In this document: piece by piece, positions 37,379 through 49,041 of the stretch
Numbering within the stretch: the first letter of the stretch is position 1
Layout: each line of letters starts with the position of its first letter
Source of the DNA: UBA5069 sp964560495
Lineage (GTDB): Bacteria; Chloroflexota; Anaerolineae; Caldilineales; Caldilineaceae
Assembly: GCA_964560495.1 (NCBI GenBank)
Contig: CAZLMM010000022.1
Coordinates: forward strand, 11,898 to 75,897
Direction of reading: 5' to 3'
DNA length: 64,000 nucleotides
Program-made: the position numbers and the translations under genes
Notes under the pieces: generated by a model
Told to the model about the DNA's origin: nothing
Seen by the model: only the letters and a program-made list of their open reading frames with translations
The model's database searches: none

Positions 37379-39835
37379 ATGTCCAACATCACCAGCTCAT
37401 CCTCCTCTGCTTTCGCCACCCTGCTTGCCCATTTGCCCTATTTGGAAAAGGCGAGCAAGAACATAAGCGACGGCCAGGAAATTGGCTATCTGCTCAGCAC
37501 TGTTGAGTTTGTCACCTTTGACGCCACCTATTTCCTGTACTTGCAGGGCCGGCCCGTCGAGAAGCTCTATCTGTTGTTGACTGGACGGGTCGAGGAGGCG
37601 CGCATACAGGGCAAACAACGCCGCCTGATGCGTGAGTCGGGGCCGGGCCGGCTGTTGGGCGTCTACGATTTGCTCTATCGTCAGCCGCACAGCACCTGGG
37701 CGCGCGCGATGGAACCGTGTCAGGCCATCGCCATTGACGCCAAAGTGGTGAACCGCCTTCTCTATCGCTTCCCCAATCTGCGCAGCGAAATGGCGCCCCT
37801 GCGGCGCATTGCGCGCATGCAGTCTATCCCCCTCTTCGAGGGCGCAGACTTGACGGCGCTCAGTTACCTGGCCGACTGCGCCGAGGAGAAGGAGCTGGCC
37901 GCAAACGAACGACTCTACGGGCCGGGTCAACCCGCCGAGACGGTCTATTTAATCGATCAGGGGCAGATGGCGCTGGATTGGGGTGGGACCCGCATCTGGA
38001 TGGGCAATGGCGGGGAGTTGGGCATGGAGGAATATATCTCCGGCCAGAGTGGATCGCCTTATGCACTCGACCACAGCGCGTCAGCCGTCTGTCCAACCAG
38101 GCTCATTTGCTTTCCCCGCAAGCAGATTGGCTTCATCGCTGGCATTCATCCAGAAGAAAAAGCCAAGAGCCTGCGCGCCGAGCGCAAGAGCGTCATTGAT
38201 AGCCTGCACGTCTTCAGTGAGTGGCCGGCGGAGGCGCGCCAGCAGGTGTTGGGCGCCATGAGCCATTACCACATTCCTACAAATCATTTGCTCACCCAAC
38301 AGGCCGAAATCGCCGACAGCCTTTGGGTGTTGATGCCTGGCCGGCGCGCCCTGCTCCACGCAACCGACAAAGAGAATCGCGCACTCCCAGAGACGCGCGC
38401 AGAAGGCCTGACCTATTTCAACGAGGCGGCGCTGCTCTATCAGGCGTCGGCGGCCAGCACGCTCGAAGCCGAGGCGGGCAGCCAGTGGCTGCGGTTGCAC
38501 TTTCGGGATTTCCGCGCATTCCTCAAGCAGGTCGATCAGCCCGAACTGGAGGAGCAGCTCCAGGCTGGCGAGATGGACGAACAGAAGGCGGACGCTCAGT
38601 CCCAACCGGTATTTTCGTGGCTGCGGCGTGGCGAGCGCATCGTCTTTCTGGCTCGGCGGCACTGGGTCGTGCTGGTGCGCAAGCTCATTTGGGCCATTTT
38701 GCTGACCTTTCTCGTGCTCTTAGGACTGGCGCTCATCTTCCTGGCTGGATACGACCCGACTTGGTTGCTCGTCACGACGGGCTTTCTCGCTTTGCTCATG
38801 CTTGGCGCGTATTGGTGGGGCATTGAGGACTATCGCAACGACTATCTCATTGTCACCAATCTTCGTGTAGTGCGGCAGGAGAAGGTCATTTTTCTGCGCG
38901 AAACGCGCCAGATTGCGCCATTGGAAGCGGTGCAAAATGTGGGCGTGCAGATCGGCTTTTGGGGCAGGTTGCTTGGCTACGCCGATGTGAATATCCAGAC
39001 GGCCAGCACCACCGGCATGATTCGCTTCGACCACATGGCCGGCTACACGACTGTCGCTCAGCATTTGGAGGCGGAGCGTATGCGTCGCCGCCAGTACTAT
39101 GCTGCGACGGGCAAAAAGCAAATCTACTCGCTCCTGGAAAATCGCCTGGGTGTGGCGGTGGAATTGCCCAGTCGCGTCTGGCCCCGAGACGGCGTCAGTG
39201 AAGAAGAAAGGGCGGCGGAAGGCAAGAGCTCGCTCGTAGAGCAGCAGATCGAGCGCGACACTGGAGAGCGCATCGTGTGGCGCAAACACTGGATTGTGCT
39301 CTTTCGCAACCTGTCACTTCCAGTCATCTTTCTCATCAGCGCTCTATCGGGCGCGCTTCTGATCTGGCTTTTTCGCGTGGCTGGCCCTTATACCGAAGCG
39401 GTCAGCGCGCTCCCTCTGCTTGGAGCGGTCATTCTCGCCGGGCTCGTCTTTTGGATCGTGGAGGATTGGCTCAACGACCGCTACATTCTGGAAAAGGACC
39501 AGGTGATCGACATCGAAGCCAAGCCGCTGGGCTTCGATGAAAAGCGCAAAGTGGCGCTCCTCTCCAACATCGTCGATATCAACATGGCGATGCCATCGCC
39601 CATTCATTACATCTTCAATTTCGGTTATGTCTATTTGCAGACTGCCGCCACCGAAGGACGTTTCACCTTCGACGCCGTCCCCGACCCCCATGGCGTAGTG
39701 GAGATCGTGCGCCAGCGCATGGATGCAGTGCGCCGCCGCGCCGAAGAGACCGCGGCGCAGCAGCGCGCTCAGGAGCTTCCAGAGTGGTTCGAGATCTACA
39801 ACCGGCTGGGATCCCAGCAAGAAAGCAATAAATAG
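37379..39835 (+). CDS. cNMP-binding-like / bacterial PH-domain membrane protein
   Basis: An 818-residue protein of unknown function with an uncommon build. Three cyclic-nucleotide-binding-like beta-roll domains are suggested at about 45-140, 150-262 and 282-395 (ETVYLIDQGQMAL and KLYLLLTGRVEEA are typical strands). The phosphate-binding RxA motif of true cAMP receptors is not evident. Two helices (about 430-455 and 460-475) follow, then a bacterial PH domain (YdbS/DUF304 type: NDYLIVTNLRVVRQEKVIF ... QNVGVQIGFWGRLLG). A second pair of helices (about 640-700) is followed by a second PH domain (DRYILEKDQVIDIEA). It follows uvrC by five bases. A membrane-bound sensor is a reasonable inference, with ligand unknown. 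Confidence 0.7.
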   Translation: MSNITSSSSSAFATLLAHLPYLEKASKNISDGQEIGYLLSTVEFVTFDATYFLYLQGRPVEKLYLLLTGRVEEARIQGKQRRLMRESGPGRLLGVYDLLYRQPHSTWARAMEPCQAIAIDAKVVNRLLYRFPNLRSEMAPLRRIARMQSIPLFEGADLTALSYLADCAEEKELAANERLYGPGQPAETVYLIDQGQMALDWGGTRIWMGNGGELGMEEYISGQSGSPYALDHSASAVCPTRLICFPRKQIGFIAGIHPEEKAKSLRAERKSVIDSLHVFSEWPAEARQQVLGAMSHYHIPTNHLLTQQAEIADSLWVLMPGRRALLHATDKENRALPETRAEGLTYFNEAALLYQASAASTLEAEAGSQWLRLHFRDFRAFLKQVDQPELEEQLQAGEMDEQKADAQSQPVFSWLRRGERIVFLARRHWVVLVRKLIWAILLTFLVLLGLALIFLAGYDPTWLLVTTGFLALLMLGAYWWGIEDYRNDYLIVTNLRVVRQEKVIFLRETRQIAPLEAVQNVGVQIGFWGRLLGYADVNIQTASTTGMIRFDHMAGYTTVAQHLEAERMRRRQYYAATGKKQIYSLLENRLGVAVELPSRVWPRDGVSEEERAAEGKSSLVEQQIERDTGERIVWRKHWIVLFRNLSLPVIFLISALSGALLIWLFRVAGPYTEAVSALPLLGAVILAGLVFWIVEDWLNDRYILEKDQVIDIEAKPLGFDEKRKVALLSNIVDINMAMPSPIHYIFNFGYVYLQTAATEGRFTFDAVPDPHGVVEIVRQRMDAVRRRAEETAAQQRAQELPEWFEIYNRLGSQQESNK

Positions 39836-39876
39836 CCAGCCAATGATTGCGTCACGACAACCAGAAAAGGCCCGCA

Positions 39877-40536
39877 ATGAAACGAGCAACGCCACTTACG
39901 CCCGAACTCTATGACTATCTGCTCGCGGTCTCCTTGCGCGAGCACGAGGTGCAGCGCCGGCTGCGCACGACGACGGAGCAAATGCCCAATGGCGGGATGC
40001 AGATTGCACCAGACCAAGCCCCGTTCATGCAATTCCTGGTCAAGATGTTGGGCGCGACGCGCACGCTGGAAATCGGCGTTTTCACCGGCTACAGCGCGTT
40101 GACCATTGCCCTCGCGCTGCCAGAGGATGGCGTGGTCATTGCCTGCGATGTGAGCCACGAATGGACGCAGATCGGGCGCAGATTCTGGCGGGAAGCAGGC
40201 GTAGACCACAAGATCGACCTGCGATTGGGGCCCGGGGTCGAGACGCTCCAATCGCTTCTGGACAATGGCAATGCAGGCAGTTTCGACTTCGCCTTCATTG
40301 ACGCAGACAAGAGCAATTATGACCACTACTATGAATTGTGCCTGAAGCTCGTGCGTCACGGCGGCGTCATCGCGCTGGACAACACCCTGTGGCACGGCGA
40401 CATCATCGACGTCTCGCTGCAGGACGCCGATACGCTCGCCATGCGAGCCATCAACGCCAAGGTGCACGCGGATGAGCGCGTCGATTCGGTGCTCGTCCCC
40501 ATCGGCGACGGCATGATGTTGGCGCGCAAACGCTGA
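39877..40536 (+). CDS. O-methyltransferase, family 3 (caffeoyl-CoA/catechol type)
   Basis: A 219-residue SAM-dependent O-methyltransferase (PF01596). Visible motifs are TLEIGVFTGYSAL (SAM loop), VIACDVS (strand 2 acid), DFAFIDADKSNYDHYYE (metal-binding Asp region) and GGVIALDNTLWHG with the DN metal ligands. Such enzymes methylate hydroxyls of small aromatic compounds or tRNA uridine-34 (TrmR-like). The natural substrate cannot be assigned. ATG 39877 has AAAGG seven bases upstream. It probably belongs to the transcript that starts with uvrC. Confidence 0.85.
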   Translation: MKRATPLTPELYDYLLAVSLREHEVQRRLRTTTEQMPNGGMQIAPDQAPFMQFLVKMLGATRTLEIGVFTGYSALTIALALPEDGVVIACDVSHEWTQIGRRFWREAGVDHKIDLRLGPGVETLQSLLDNGNAGSFDFAFIDADKSNYDHYYELCLKLVRHGGVIALDNTLWHGDIIDVSLQDADTLAMRAINAKVHADERVDSVLVPIGDGMMLARKR

Positions 40537-40568
40537 GGAGCAGCGCACGCCATAGCCAGCGGCGGTGA

Positions 40569-41561
40569 TCAGGATTTTGGCCAGATCGACTCCCACGCGG
40601 CAAGGATGCGGTCCATGGTCTGGTTGAGCGCGTGGTCGATCACTTGGCGAGTTGGGTCGGCGTCATACCAGGCGATGACCTCGCGAATGCCTTGCGAGAA
40701 GGGAATCGTCGCCGCAAAGTCAGGGACGATCCGCTTGATTTTCGTGTTGTCGAAGATCATGCTGTGCGTCTTGTCGCCCAACAGTCCGGCGCCCCATGCC
40801 GGATCATAGGCGTTGATGACATTCGACGGCACATGGACGAGCTGGGGCGTAGCGCCGGCGGCGTATGCTGTCAGCTCATAGATCTGATTCCAGGTCAACA
40901 CTTCATCAGCAGTGATGTGAAAGGCCTCGCCGATGGTGCGACTGTTGCCCAAGAGGCCGATAAAGCCTTTGGCAAAGTCCCGGTGATGGGTCATAGTCCA
41001 GAGGGATGCGCCGTCGCCGTGGACGATGACCTTCTGACCTTTGCGCATCCGATCCACCATTGTGAAACGCCCTTGCATGGGGAGCAGTGTGCAATCGTAG
41101 GTGTGCGATGGGCGCACAATGGTGATGGGAAATCCCTCTTCCCGATAGGCGCGCATCAATCGCTCTTCGCAGGCGATCTTATTGCGCGAATACTGCCAGA
41201 ATGGATTCGCCAGGGGCGTCGACTCAGTGACAGGCAGGCTGACGGGCGGGGTCTGATAGGCCGAGGCCGAGCTGATGAAGATGTATTGCTGGGTTCGACC
41301 GCGGAAAAGCTCGATATCCGCTTCAATCTGGTCGGGTGTGAAGGCGATCCAGTTGACGACCGCGTCGAAGGTCAGCGAGCCGAGGGCCGCTTTTGCTTCG
41401 GCCTGGTCACGGATGTTGGCGTGGAGGAGATGCGCGCCCTCTGGCGCCGGCCGCGCTGATTGGCCGCGGTTGAGCAGATAGAGGTTCATGCCGCGTTCGA
41501 TAGCCAGAGGCGAACAGGCCGAGCTGATGATGCCGGTGCCGCCGATGAAAAGCACATTCAT
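40569..41561 (-). CDS. NAD-dependent epimerase/dehydratase-like SDR protein
   Basis: A 330-residue extended short-chain dehydrogenase/reductase-like protein. The dinucleotide loop is GGTGIISSA (about 7-15) rather than the usual GGxGFIG, followed by NRG at the end of strand 2. A canonical YxxxK is not obvious; AYQTPP and YSRNKIACEE may represent it, the latter giving Y..NK. This pattern resembles the CSP41/RNA-binding-like 'atypical' SDRs and some sugar epimerases. ATG 41561 has CGGAG eight bases upstream; a longer frame adds 31 residues without support. Its 3' end faces the O-methyltransferase gene. Function open. Confidence 0.72.
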   Translation of the reverse strand: MNVLFIGGTGIISSACSPLAIERGMNLYLLNRGQSARPAPEGAHLLHANIRDQAEAKAALGSLTFDAVVNWIAFTPDQIEADIELFRGRTQQYIFISSASAYQTPPVSLPVTESTPLANPFWQYSRNKIACEERLMRAYREEGFPITIVRPSHTYDCTLLPMQGRFTMVDRMRKGQKVIVHGDGASLWTMTHHRDFAKGFIGLLGNSRTIGEAFHITADEVLTWNQIYELTAYAAGATPQLVHVPSNVINAYDPAWGAGLLGDKTHSMIFDNTKIKRIVPDFAATIPFSQGIREVIAWYDADPTRQVIDHALNQTMDRILAAWESIWPKS

Positions 41562-41752
41562 CGTTTCATCTCCGATCGATTTATATTGATTGTTCTTTGC
41601 TGATGGGGAAAGCCCGCCATTTTCTGCGTCAAGGTTTCGGTCGCCATCATTCACCCTCCGGAGTTGAAAGATTTCGATGGGGCTATTTTATCACGCTTCC
41701 CGCGATGGCAATATGCCTGGTGCAGCGCCAATACACTATGGCAGACCAAAGC

Positions 41753-41785
41753 AATCGCCCGCGCTCAAGCTGAGCGCGGGCGATT
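41753..41785. terminator. Perfect 15-bp hairpin after ppdK
   Basis: Arms 41753-41767 and 41771-41785 (AATCGCCCGCGCTCA / TGAGCGCGGGCGATT) with an AGC loop. It lies 20 bp beyond the ppdK stop. The T-rich side (TTATT) is on the plus strand, and on the minus strand only GCTTT follows. The remaining gap 41562-41752 shows no gene. Confidence 0.6.
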
Positions 41786-41806
41786 TTATTCGAGTGAGAA
41801 CGCGGG

Positions 41807-44569
<2,763 letters not shown>

Positions 44570-44881
44570 GGTGTTTCCCTGTTGAACTCCTTGTTGATTC
44601 GTTCTGATTTTCCAGGCGCCCTGCTTCACGCAAACGTCTGGCGACAGCTATTGACCATCGTTCTCTGCCATCAGGCAGAAATTGTTTCGCCTGATTTAAC
44701 CGCGCATTTCGCCACATCGCCAGTGGCAAATGTCATGATTTCGAGGGACATAATGTCACAGACGTACTCCTTGCGCACCTGCGCTCGCGCCTGTCCCTGT
44801 CGAAGCGTTGGCGCTGACAACACTCAAGGGCAAACGGTCAGTTGTCACGGGCAGTCAGATGATAAGCGGATGTGGATGAGC
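44570..44881. other. Intergenic region upstream of ppdK, no gene seen
   Basis: The space between the ppdK start and the cox terminator has no convincing reading frame. It contains a short palindrome GACATAATGTC (around 44747-44757) and an imperfect hairpin ATTTCGCCAC..GTGGCAAAT (around 44706-44731), both possible parts of the ppdK control region. No clear promoter could be picked. Confidence 0.35.
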
Positions 44882-44914
44882 ACAAAAAGAGCGCACCGAT
44901 CGGGTGCGCTCTTT
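44882..44914 (-). terminator. Rho-independent terminator of the cox operon
   Basis: On the minus strand a perfect 12-bp stem AAAGAGCGCACC/GGTGCGCTCTTT (44914-44903 and 44897-44886, 5-nt loop) is followed by TTTTTGTG. It lies 45 bp after the coxI stop. Confidence 0.8.
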
Positions 44915-44958
44915 CGTGAAATTGGTGAAGAATCAGTGAGAAATCGACGCAGTTAATG

Positions 44959-46662
44959 CTACCAGAAACGCATGTTCTCTGGCGGTGAGTATAGCTGCAT
45001 GGTGGTGATGAGCTGATAGAGCATTGGGACGTAGGAAATGATAATGAGCGCAATGGCGCCATTGAGCCACGGCCACCAAGTGTCCAGCCACTTGGGCGCC
45101 GGCGTCGGGTCGAGCGGTTCTGCTACGGGCATCTCCATTGGCTCCTTCGACTTGCGTGCGACCAACGTACCCAGGATGACAACAAAGAAGAGGATGACGC
45201 TGATGGAAAGAATGGCGACTCCTACCAACGATTCGATCAGAAAAGGAGTCCAGCGCGAGTCATAATAGGGCACAGAACCGAGCATGGATCGTCGCGGCGC
45301 GCTGTAGTAGAGGCCAATGGCATGATAGCCATTGGAGAACAAGATCATGCCAAAGAACCAGGTCCAGGCCTGGGCCAGCGCCAGCCCGCGTGAGAGCAGC
45401 TTGCGCCCGGTCAGTTTTGGCACAAGCCAATAGGCAATGCCCATGAAGGTCAAGGTCGTGGCCGAGCCAACGGTCAGATGGAAATGGCCGGGAATCCAGG
45501 TGGTGTTGTGCACCAGCAGGTTCAGGTTATAGGACGCGTTGATGATGCCACCGATGCCGCCGAAGATGAAGAGGATCATGGCCAGGTTCTGCGCCGCATA
45601 GGATGGATTGCCCCAGGCCAGCTTGGGAATCCAGCCCAACCAGCCCTTGCCACCCCGTGCGCGCCCGCCAATTTCGAGGGATGCCACCACCGTAAAGGCT
45701 GTCAGCAGGCTCGGGAAGCCAACGCCAAAGGTGAAGAGCATGTGCAAGAACTTCCACCCCTGGGGAATGCCTGGGTCCACATACTGGTGATGGAAACCCA
45801 CCGGCGTGGAAAAGAGTAAGAAGAGCCAGAAGACTAGGCGCGCCAGCGGCTCGCTGAACATCTTGCCGCCTGTCTGTTTGGGCAACATGCCATACCAGGA
45901 GACATAGGCGGGCAGAAGCCAGAAATAGACCAAAGGGTGGCCGAAGAACCAGAAGAGGGAGCGCGCCAGTAATGGATCCGTGCCGGGCAGCAGTCCGAAC
46001 GACCAGGGCAGGATCAGGAAGAGAATCTCCGCAGCCACGCCCAACGTGCAGATCTGCCACAGTACAAAGGTGATGATCGACGCCAGGGCAATAAAAGGTG
46101 TGCGGGCGCCTGGGTTCTCGCGCCGCCAGGCGCCATAGGTGAAATAGAGGCTGTAGCCCACCGTCCACGAGCCGATGACGACCAACGTCAGGCCAATGTA
46201 GAATGCCGAATTCGCCAGAAGCGGTGGGTAGAAGGTGTAGAGCACCGTCGCATAGTTGAGCAGAACAGGGAGTGCGGCAGTGAGCAGACCGACGAACATG
46301 AGGCCGAACGCCAGCCAGCTCAACCACGGATAGCGCAAGGGGCGCTTGAACGAATGGACGGTGGCGTAGGTCAGGTAGCCGCAGATGAAAAAGGTCGTCC
46401 ACACCAGCGCATTCAACACGCCATGAAGCGTCAAGCCCTGATAATAGCTGTGAATGAAGGGCTGTATGTAGGGATAAACATTGATGCCGGCGTGCTCCAA
46501 CCCCTGCAGGATGCCGATGGTGACGCCGATGGAGAGCGCAGCGATCGCCACGCCAATGTTCCACCCTGTGATACGGTTGACTGTCCGCTCGTCTTGCGCT
46601 GTCAGTGGAACAGGTGTTGGCGCCACTTTGACGCCTTCGATAGGCATTGATTGTACTGCCAT
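44959..46662 (-). CDS. Cytochrome c oxidase subunit I, family B (ba3-type)
   Basis: A 567-residue haem-copper oxidase core with about thirteen helices that reduces O2 to water and pumps protons. Ligands are recognisable by comparison with Thermus ba3: His80 (low-spin haem), His242 and cross-link Tyr246 in GHPLVYFWLLPAY, His291-His292 for CuB in GFHHQYVDPG, and His393/His395 in PGHFHLTVG. All are present. The VYFWLLPAY wording and the lack of the family A D-channel NxxxxxN motif place it in family B. AGGAG stands six bases before ATG 46662. It is last in the operon sco2-sco1-coxIIa-coxII-coxI. No heme A synthase or subunit III gene is in the window. Confidence 0.95.
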   Translation of the reverse strand: MAVQSMPIEGVKVAPTPVPLTAQDERTVNRITGWNIGVAIAALSIGVTIGILQGLEHAGINVYPYIQPFIHSYYQGLTLHGVLNALVWTTFFICGYLTYATVHSFKRPLRYPWLSWLAFGLMFVGLLTAALPVLLNYATVLYTFYPPLLANSAFYIGLTLVVIGSWTVGYSLYFTYGAWRRENPGARTPFIALASIITFVLWQICTLGVAAEILFLILPWSFGLLPGTDPLLARSLFWFFGHPLVYFWLLPAYVSWYGMLPKQTGGKMFSEPLARLVFWLFLLFSTPVGFHHQYVDPGIPQGWKFLHMLFTFGVGFPSLLTAFTVVASLEIGGRARGGKGWLGWIPKLAWGNPSYAAQNLAMILFIFGGIGGIINASYNLNLLVHNTTWIPGHFHLTVGSATTLTFMGIAYWLVPKLTGRKLLSRGLALAQAWTWFFGMILFSNGYHAIGLYYSAPRRSMLGSVPYYDSRWTPFLIESLVGVAILSISVILFFVVILGTLVARKSKEPMEMPVAEPLDPTPAPKWLDTWWPWLNGAIALIIISYVPMLYQLITTMQLYSPPENMRFW

Positions 46663-46776
46663 GAGAGTCTCCTCGTGTTCCTCGTTATGTCATGAGGGCG
46701 CCAGCCTAATAGACGATTGACCAGCTGGCTTTTCTCCGAAACACAGACGCTTGATGATTTCCTGTGAACAATCGCT

Positions 46777-47322
46777 CTAGCGCTGACTCACAGCCTCGCC
46801 CGCACTGTCCTCGACTATCAACTGCCCGAACATCAAGTGATGGGCAAGACCGCAATACTCGTGGCAGAGGATGTTGTACGTGCCGGGTGTATTGAACCTG
46901 GCAGTCAGGGTGGAAATCTGTCCAGGCAGGGCCATGAAATTCACATTTGTGTTTACGATTTTGAAGCCATGCTGGATGTCTCGGCTGGTAACGTAAAAGG
47001 TTACCTCGGAGCCGACCGGCACATTGATCGGGCTGGGATTGAAAACCCAGGCTTGCGCAACGATGTACGCCTCGTATTTGCCCGGAGCCAGTTCGCGCAG
47101 CCCAGGATTGGCGAATGGGCTCCCCGGCGCATCGAGCGCGTTGGGGTCGATGCGCCCGCCCACGCCCGGCACCTGGATATTGAACGCGACGCTGGCTACA
47201 ATGATGGCGAGAACAAAGACAACGATGATGATCATTGAGACGCGAATCCACCATGCTTCGTAGGATTCGACATGCAGTTGCGGCTCAGGGCTTGGCTCAA
47301 TGGCTGAAGTCGGCTCACTCAT
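46777..47322 (-). CDS. Cytochrome c oxidase subunit II with CuA site
   Basis: A 181-residue membrane-anchored cupredoxin that accepts electrons from cytochrome c. One N-terminal helix (27-48) precedes the cupredoxin domain. The CuA ligands are His118, Cys153, Glu155 (backbone), Cys157, His161 and Met164 in CHEYCGLAHHLM. The single helix instead of two is typical of ba3-type oxidases, in which a separate subunit IIa supplies the second. ATG 47322 overlaps the coxIIa stop by 4 nt (ATGA), with GAGGAG seven bases upstream. Confidence 0.95.
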   Translation of the reverse strand: MSEPTSAIEPSPEPQLHVESYEAWWIRVSMIIIVVFVLAIIVASVAFNIQVPGVGGRIDPNALDAPGSPFANPGLRELAPGKYEAYIVAQAWVFNPSPINVPVGSEVTFYVTSRDIQHGFKIVNTNVNFMALPGQISTLTARFNTPGTYNILCHEYCGLAHHLMFGQLIVEDSAGEAVSQR

Positions 47323-47444
47323 TCGGTGACTCCTCTAGACAATAGGGTGAAGTAGGCGTTCGCCCACATCAGGAATGTGAGCACCGCAAAGATCGTGATT
47401 AGGACGACCGTCCCCATGGGCGTCTTTGGGTTCTTCCAATCCAC
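47319..47444 (-). CDS. Cytochrome c oxidase subunit IIa (41 residues)
   Basis: A short GTG-started gene of 41 codons. The product begins MDWKNPKTPMG, has one hydrophobic helix (VVLITIFAVLTFLMWANAYF) and ends LLSRGVTE. In Thermus ba3 oxidase, subunit IIa is a 34-residue single helix that replaces the first helix of ordinary subunit II. Position (directly before coxII), size and topology agree. AAGGAG (47459-47454) stands nine bases before the GTG, and the stop TGA overlaps the coxII ATG. A competing frame from the nearby ATG (47449) gives a hydrophilic, unlikely peptide. Confidence 0.88.
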   Translation of the reverse strand: MDWKNPKTPMGTVVLITIFAVLTFLMWANAYFTLLSRGVTE

Positions 47445-47602
47445 AGTGCATTTCTCCTTCTAGTTCACATCAAAATCAACGGCAACCAAACGAATCCAAC
47501 ACTTCAAGTACAAGCGAAGAATCTAGCGGGCCGCAAGCGATGCTTTGCTGCCCAGATGCCTCGCTGTCCCCCCAGAAAATCTTGAGCTTGTTCCGATCCA
47601 TC

Positions 47603-48217
47603 CTAGAAAAGGCGCCAGCGCATGAGAGCACGCAAGTCAGCGGCCATATCGTTCCCGCTTACGCCGTAAGGATAAACAACACGCATCCGTCCCTGTGGGT
47701 CCATCAGGATTACTGTGCTCGTGTGGTTCACCAAATAATCCTCGCCCCTGCCAGGCTGACGCTCGTAGAAGACGCCGAACTTCGTTGCTGTTGCATCGAT
47801 TTCGTCCGGCGAGCCGCTCAACCCGATAAACGATGGGTCGAAAAAGCGCAGATAAGCAGCCAGGCGCTCTGGCGTATCGCGCTCTGGATCGACTGTGACC
47901 ATGAGCACCTGCACGTCGTCGCGCTGATTGCCCAGCTCATGCAGCATCACAGTCAGATCGCTCAGAGTGGTGGGACAGACATCTGGGCAAAAGGTGTAGC
48001 CAAAATAGAGCGCCGTCCATTTGCCTCGAAAGTCGCTCAGTCTCACTGGGCTGCCAGCGCTGCCCATCAGTTGGAAATCACCCACTGGATCCGTGGGCCG
48101 TAACTCAACGCCGTGGAGAACGACAGGGCGCAGTTGCCACCACCCAAGCATCAAAACGACCACAATCAGTGTCGCAGTGAATGCAAGCGCAGTCACTGCG
48201 AGTGACTTGCTGTTCAT
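47603..48217 (-). CDS. SCO1/SenC-type copper chaperone
   Basis: A 204-residue Sco protein, anchored by one N-terminal helix (about 7-27), with a thioredoxin fold outside. It delivers copper to, or reduces, the CuA site of subunit II. Copper ligands are Cys77 and Cys81 (FCPDVC) and His165 (VNHTST). ATG 48217 overlaps the stop of the preceding Sco-like gene (ATGA), implying coupled translation; an in-frame GTG at 48229 is less likely. A gap of 158 bp separates it from coxIIa. Confidence 0.93.
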   Translation of the reverse strand: MNSKSLAVTALAFTATLIVVVLMLGWWQLRPVVLHGVELRPTDPVGDFQLMGSAGSPVRLSDFRGKWTALYFGYTFCPDVCPTTLSDLTVMLHELGNQRDDVQVLMVTVDPERDTPERLAAYLRFFDPSFIGLSGSPDEIDATATKFGVFYERQPGRGEDYLVNHTSTVILMDPQGRMRVVYPYGVSGNDMAADLRALMRWRLF

Positions 48218-48924
48218 TGTGCGTAACACAGGAAAAGGTGCGCCGCCTCATAAGCCAGCCGTCCTGCACCCTGGCTGTTTTGCACCTCAGTCGCCGCCAA
48301 TTCCAGATGTCTGGCGATGGTTTCTATCTCCGGCGTTGCCGTGCGATAGCGGGCGCGCACGATTCCATTCCCGTCCACCAACACAAACATAGGGTCAAAG
48401 ATGAACGAACCGTCATTATTCCGCTGATAGTATACGCCGAAGCCGCCGCCAATCGCATTCTTCAGCCGGGCTGGACCTCCCGTGAGGAAACGCCAGACGG
48501 AATCATCCGCGCCGAGCCGCGCTGCATAGGCAGCCAGCTTCTCTGACCCATCGTGTTCAGCGTCGAACGAAATCGTGACCAACCGTACAGGGACGCCCTT
48601 CGTGTCGATGGCAGGCAAGGCCGCCTGTATCTCGCTCATAGCCAGGTTTGGATCCACGCAGGGAGCGAGACACCCAGAATAGCCGAAGGTGTAGATGGTG
48701 AACTGACCACGCATATCCTCGCTGGTCACCTGATTTCCATGCTGGTCAACAAGGGTGTATCCTGGCGCCAACTCCATCCGGGGCAGCACCTGCACAGGTT
48801 GAAGCGTGACGAAGAGCACCAGGCCAATCGCCAACAGACCCGCCGGTATGATGACGAACGGCAGCCAGCGATAAGGGGGGACGGTGCGCGCGTTCTGATT
48901 GACAAGATCGGTCGTTGCGCCCAT
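48214..48924 (-). CDS. Sco-like thioredoxin-fold membrane protein lacking the copper His
   Basis: A 236-residue paralogue of the Sco family with one N-terminal helix (about 21-43). The two cysteines are kept (Cys85 and Cys89, GCLAPC). At the position of the copper-ligand His of its neighbour (His165 in NHTSTVILMD) this protein has Phe176 (IFDPMFVLVD). It may therefore act as a thiol-disulfide reductant for CuA cysteines rather than as a copper donor. The C-terminus is extended by 40 residues. ATG 48924 is preferred over an adjacent TTG. It heads the cox unit behind a likely promoter. Confidence 0.85.
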   Translation of the reverse strand: MGATTDLVNQNARTVPPYRWLPFVIIPAGLLAIGLVLFVTLQPVQVLPRMELAPGYTLVDQHGNQVTSEDMRGQFTIYTFGYSGCLAPCVDPNLAMSEIQAALPAIDTKGVPVRLVTISFDAEHDGSEKLAAYAARLGADDSVWRFLTGGPARLKNAIGGGFGVYYQRNNDGSFIFDPMFVLVDGNGIVRARYRTATPEIETIARHLELAATEVQNSQGAGRLAYEAAHLFLCYAQ

Positions 48925-48990
48925 CAATAGATTTGCATCCTGGTCTAACAGCGAACTGCCTTACGCGGTTTGCAACAACTTTGAGAATGG

Positions 48991-49019
48991 AGTGTACATT
49001 ACGCGCTGATTCCATGCAA
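48991..49019 (-). promoter_or_regulatory. Candidate promoter of the sco-cox operon
   Basis: On the minus strand TTGCAT (49019-49014) and TACACT (48996-48991) are 17 bp apart, about 65 bp before the Sco-like ATG. Confidence 0.4.
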
Positions 49020-49041
49020 AAGCCAAACATGCTTCTGTGAA

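Noticed and set aside
47324..47449. Alternative small frame starting at ATG 47449 instead of coxIIa
   Set aside because: It gives a short hydrophilic peptide rich in His/Gly/Pro, whereas the GTG frame gives a one-helix membrane peptide with correct spacing to the ribosome binding site.
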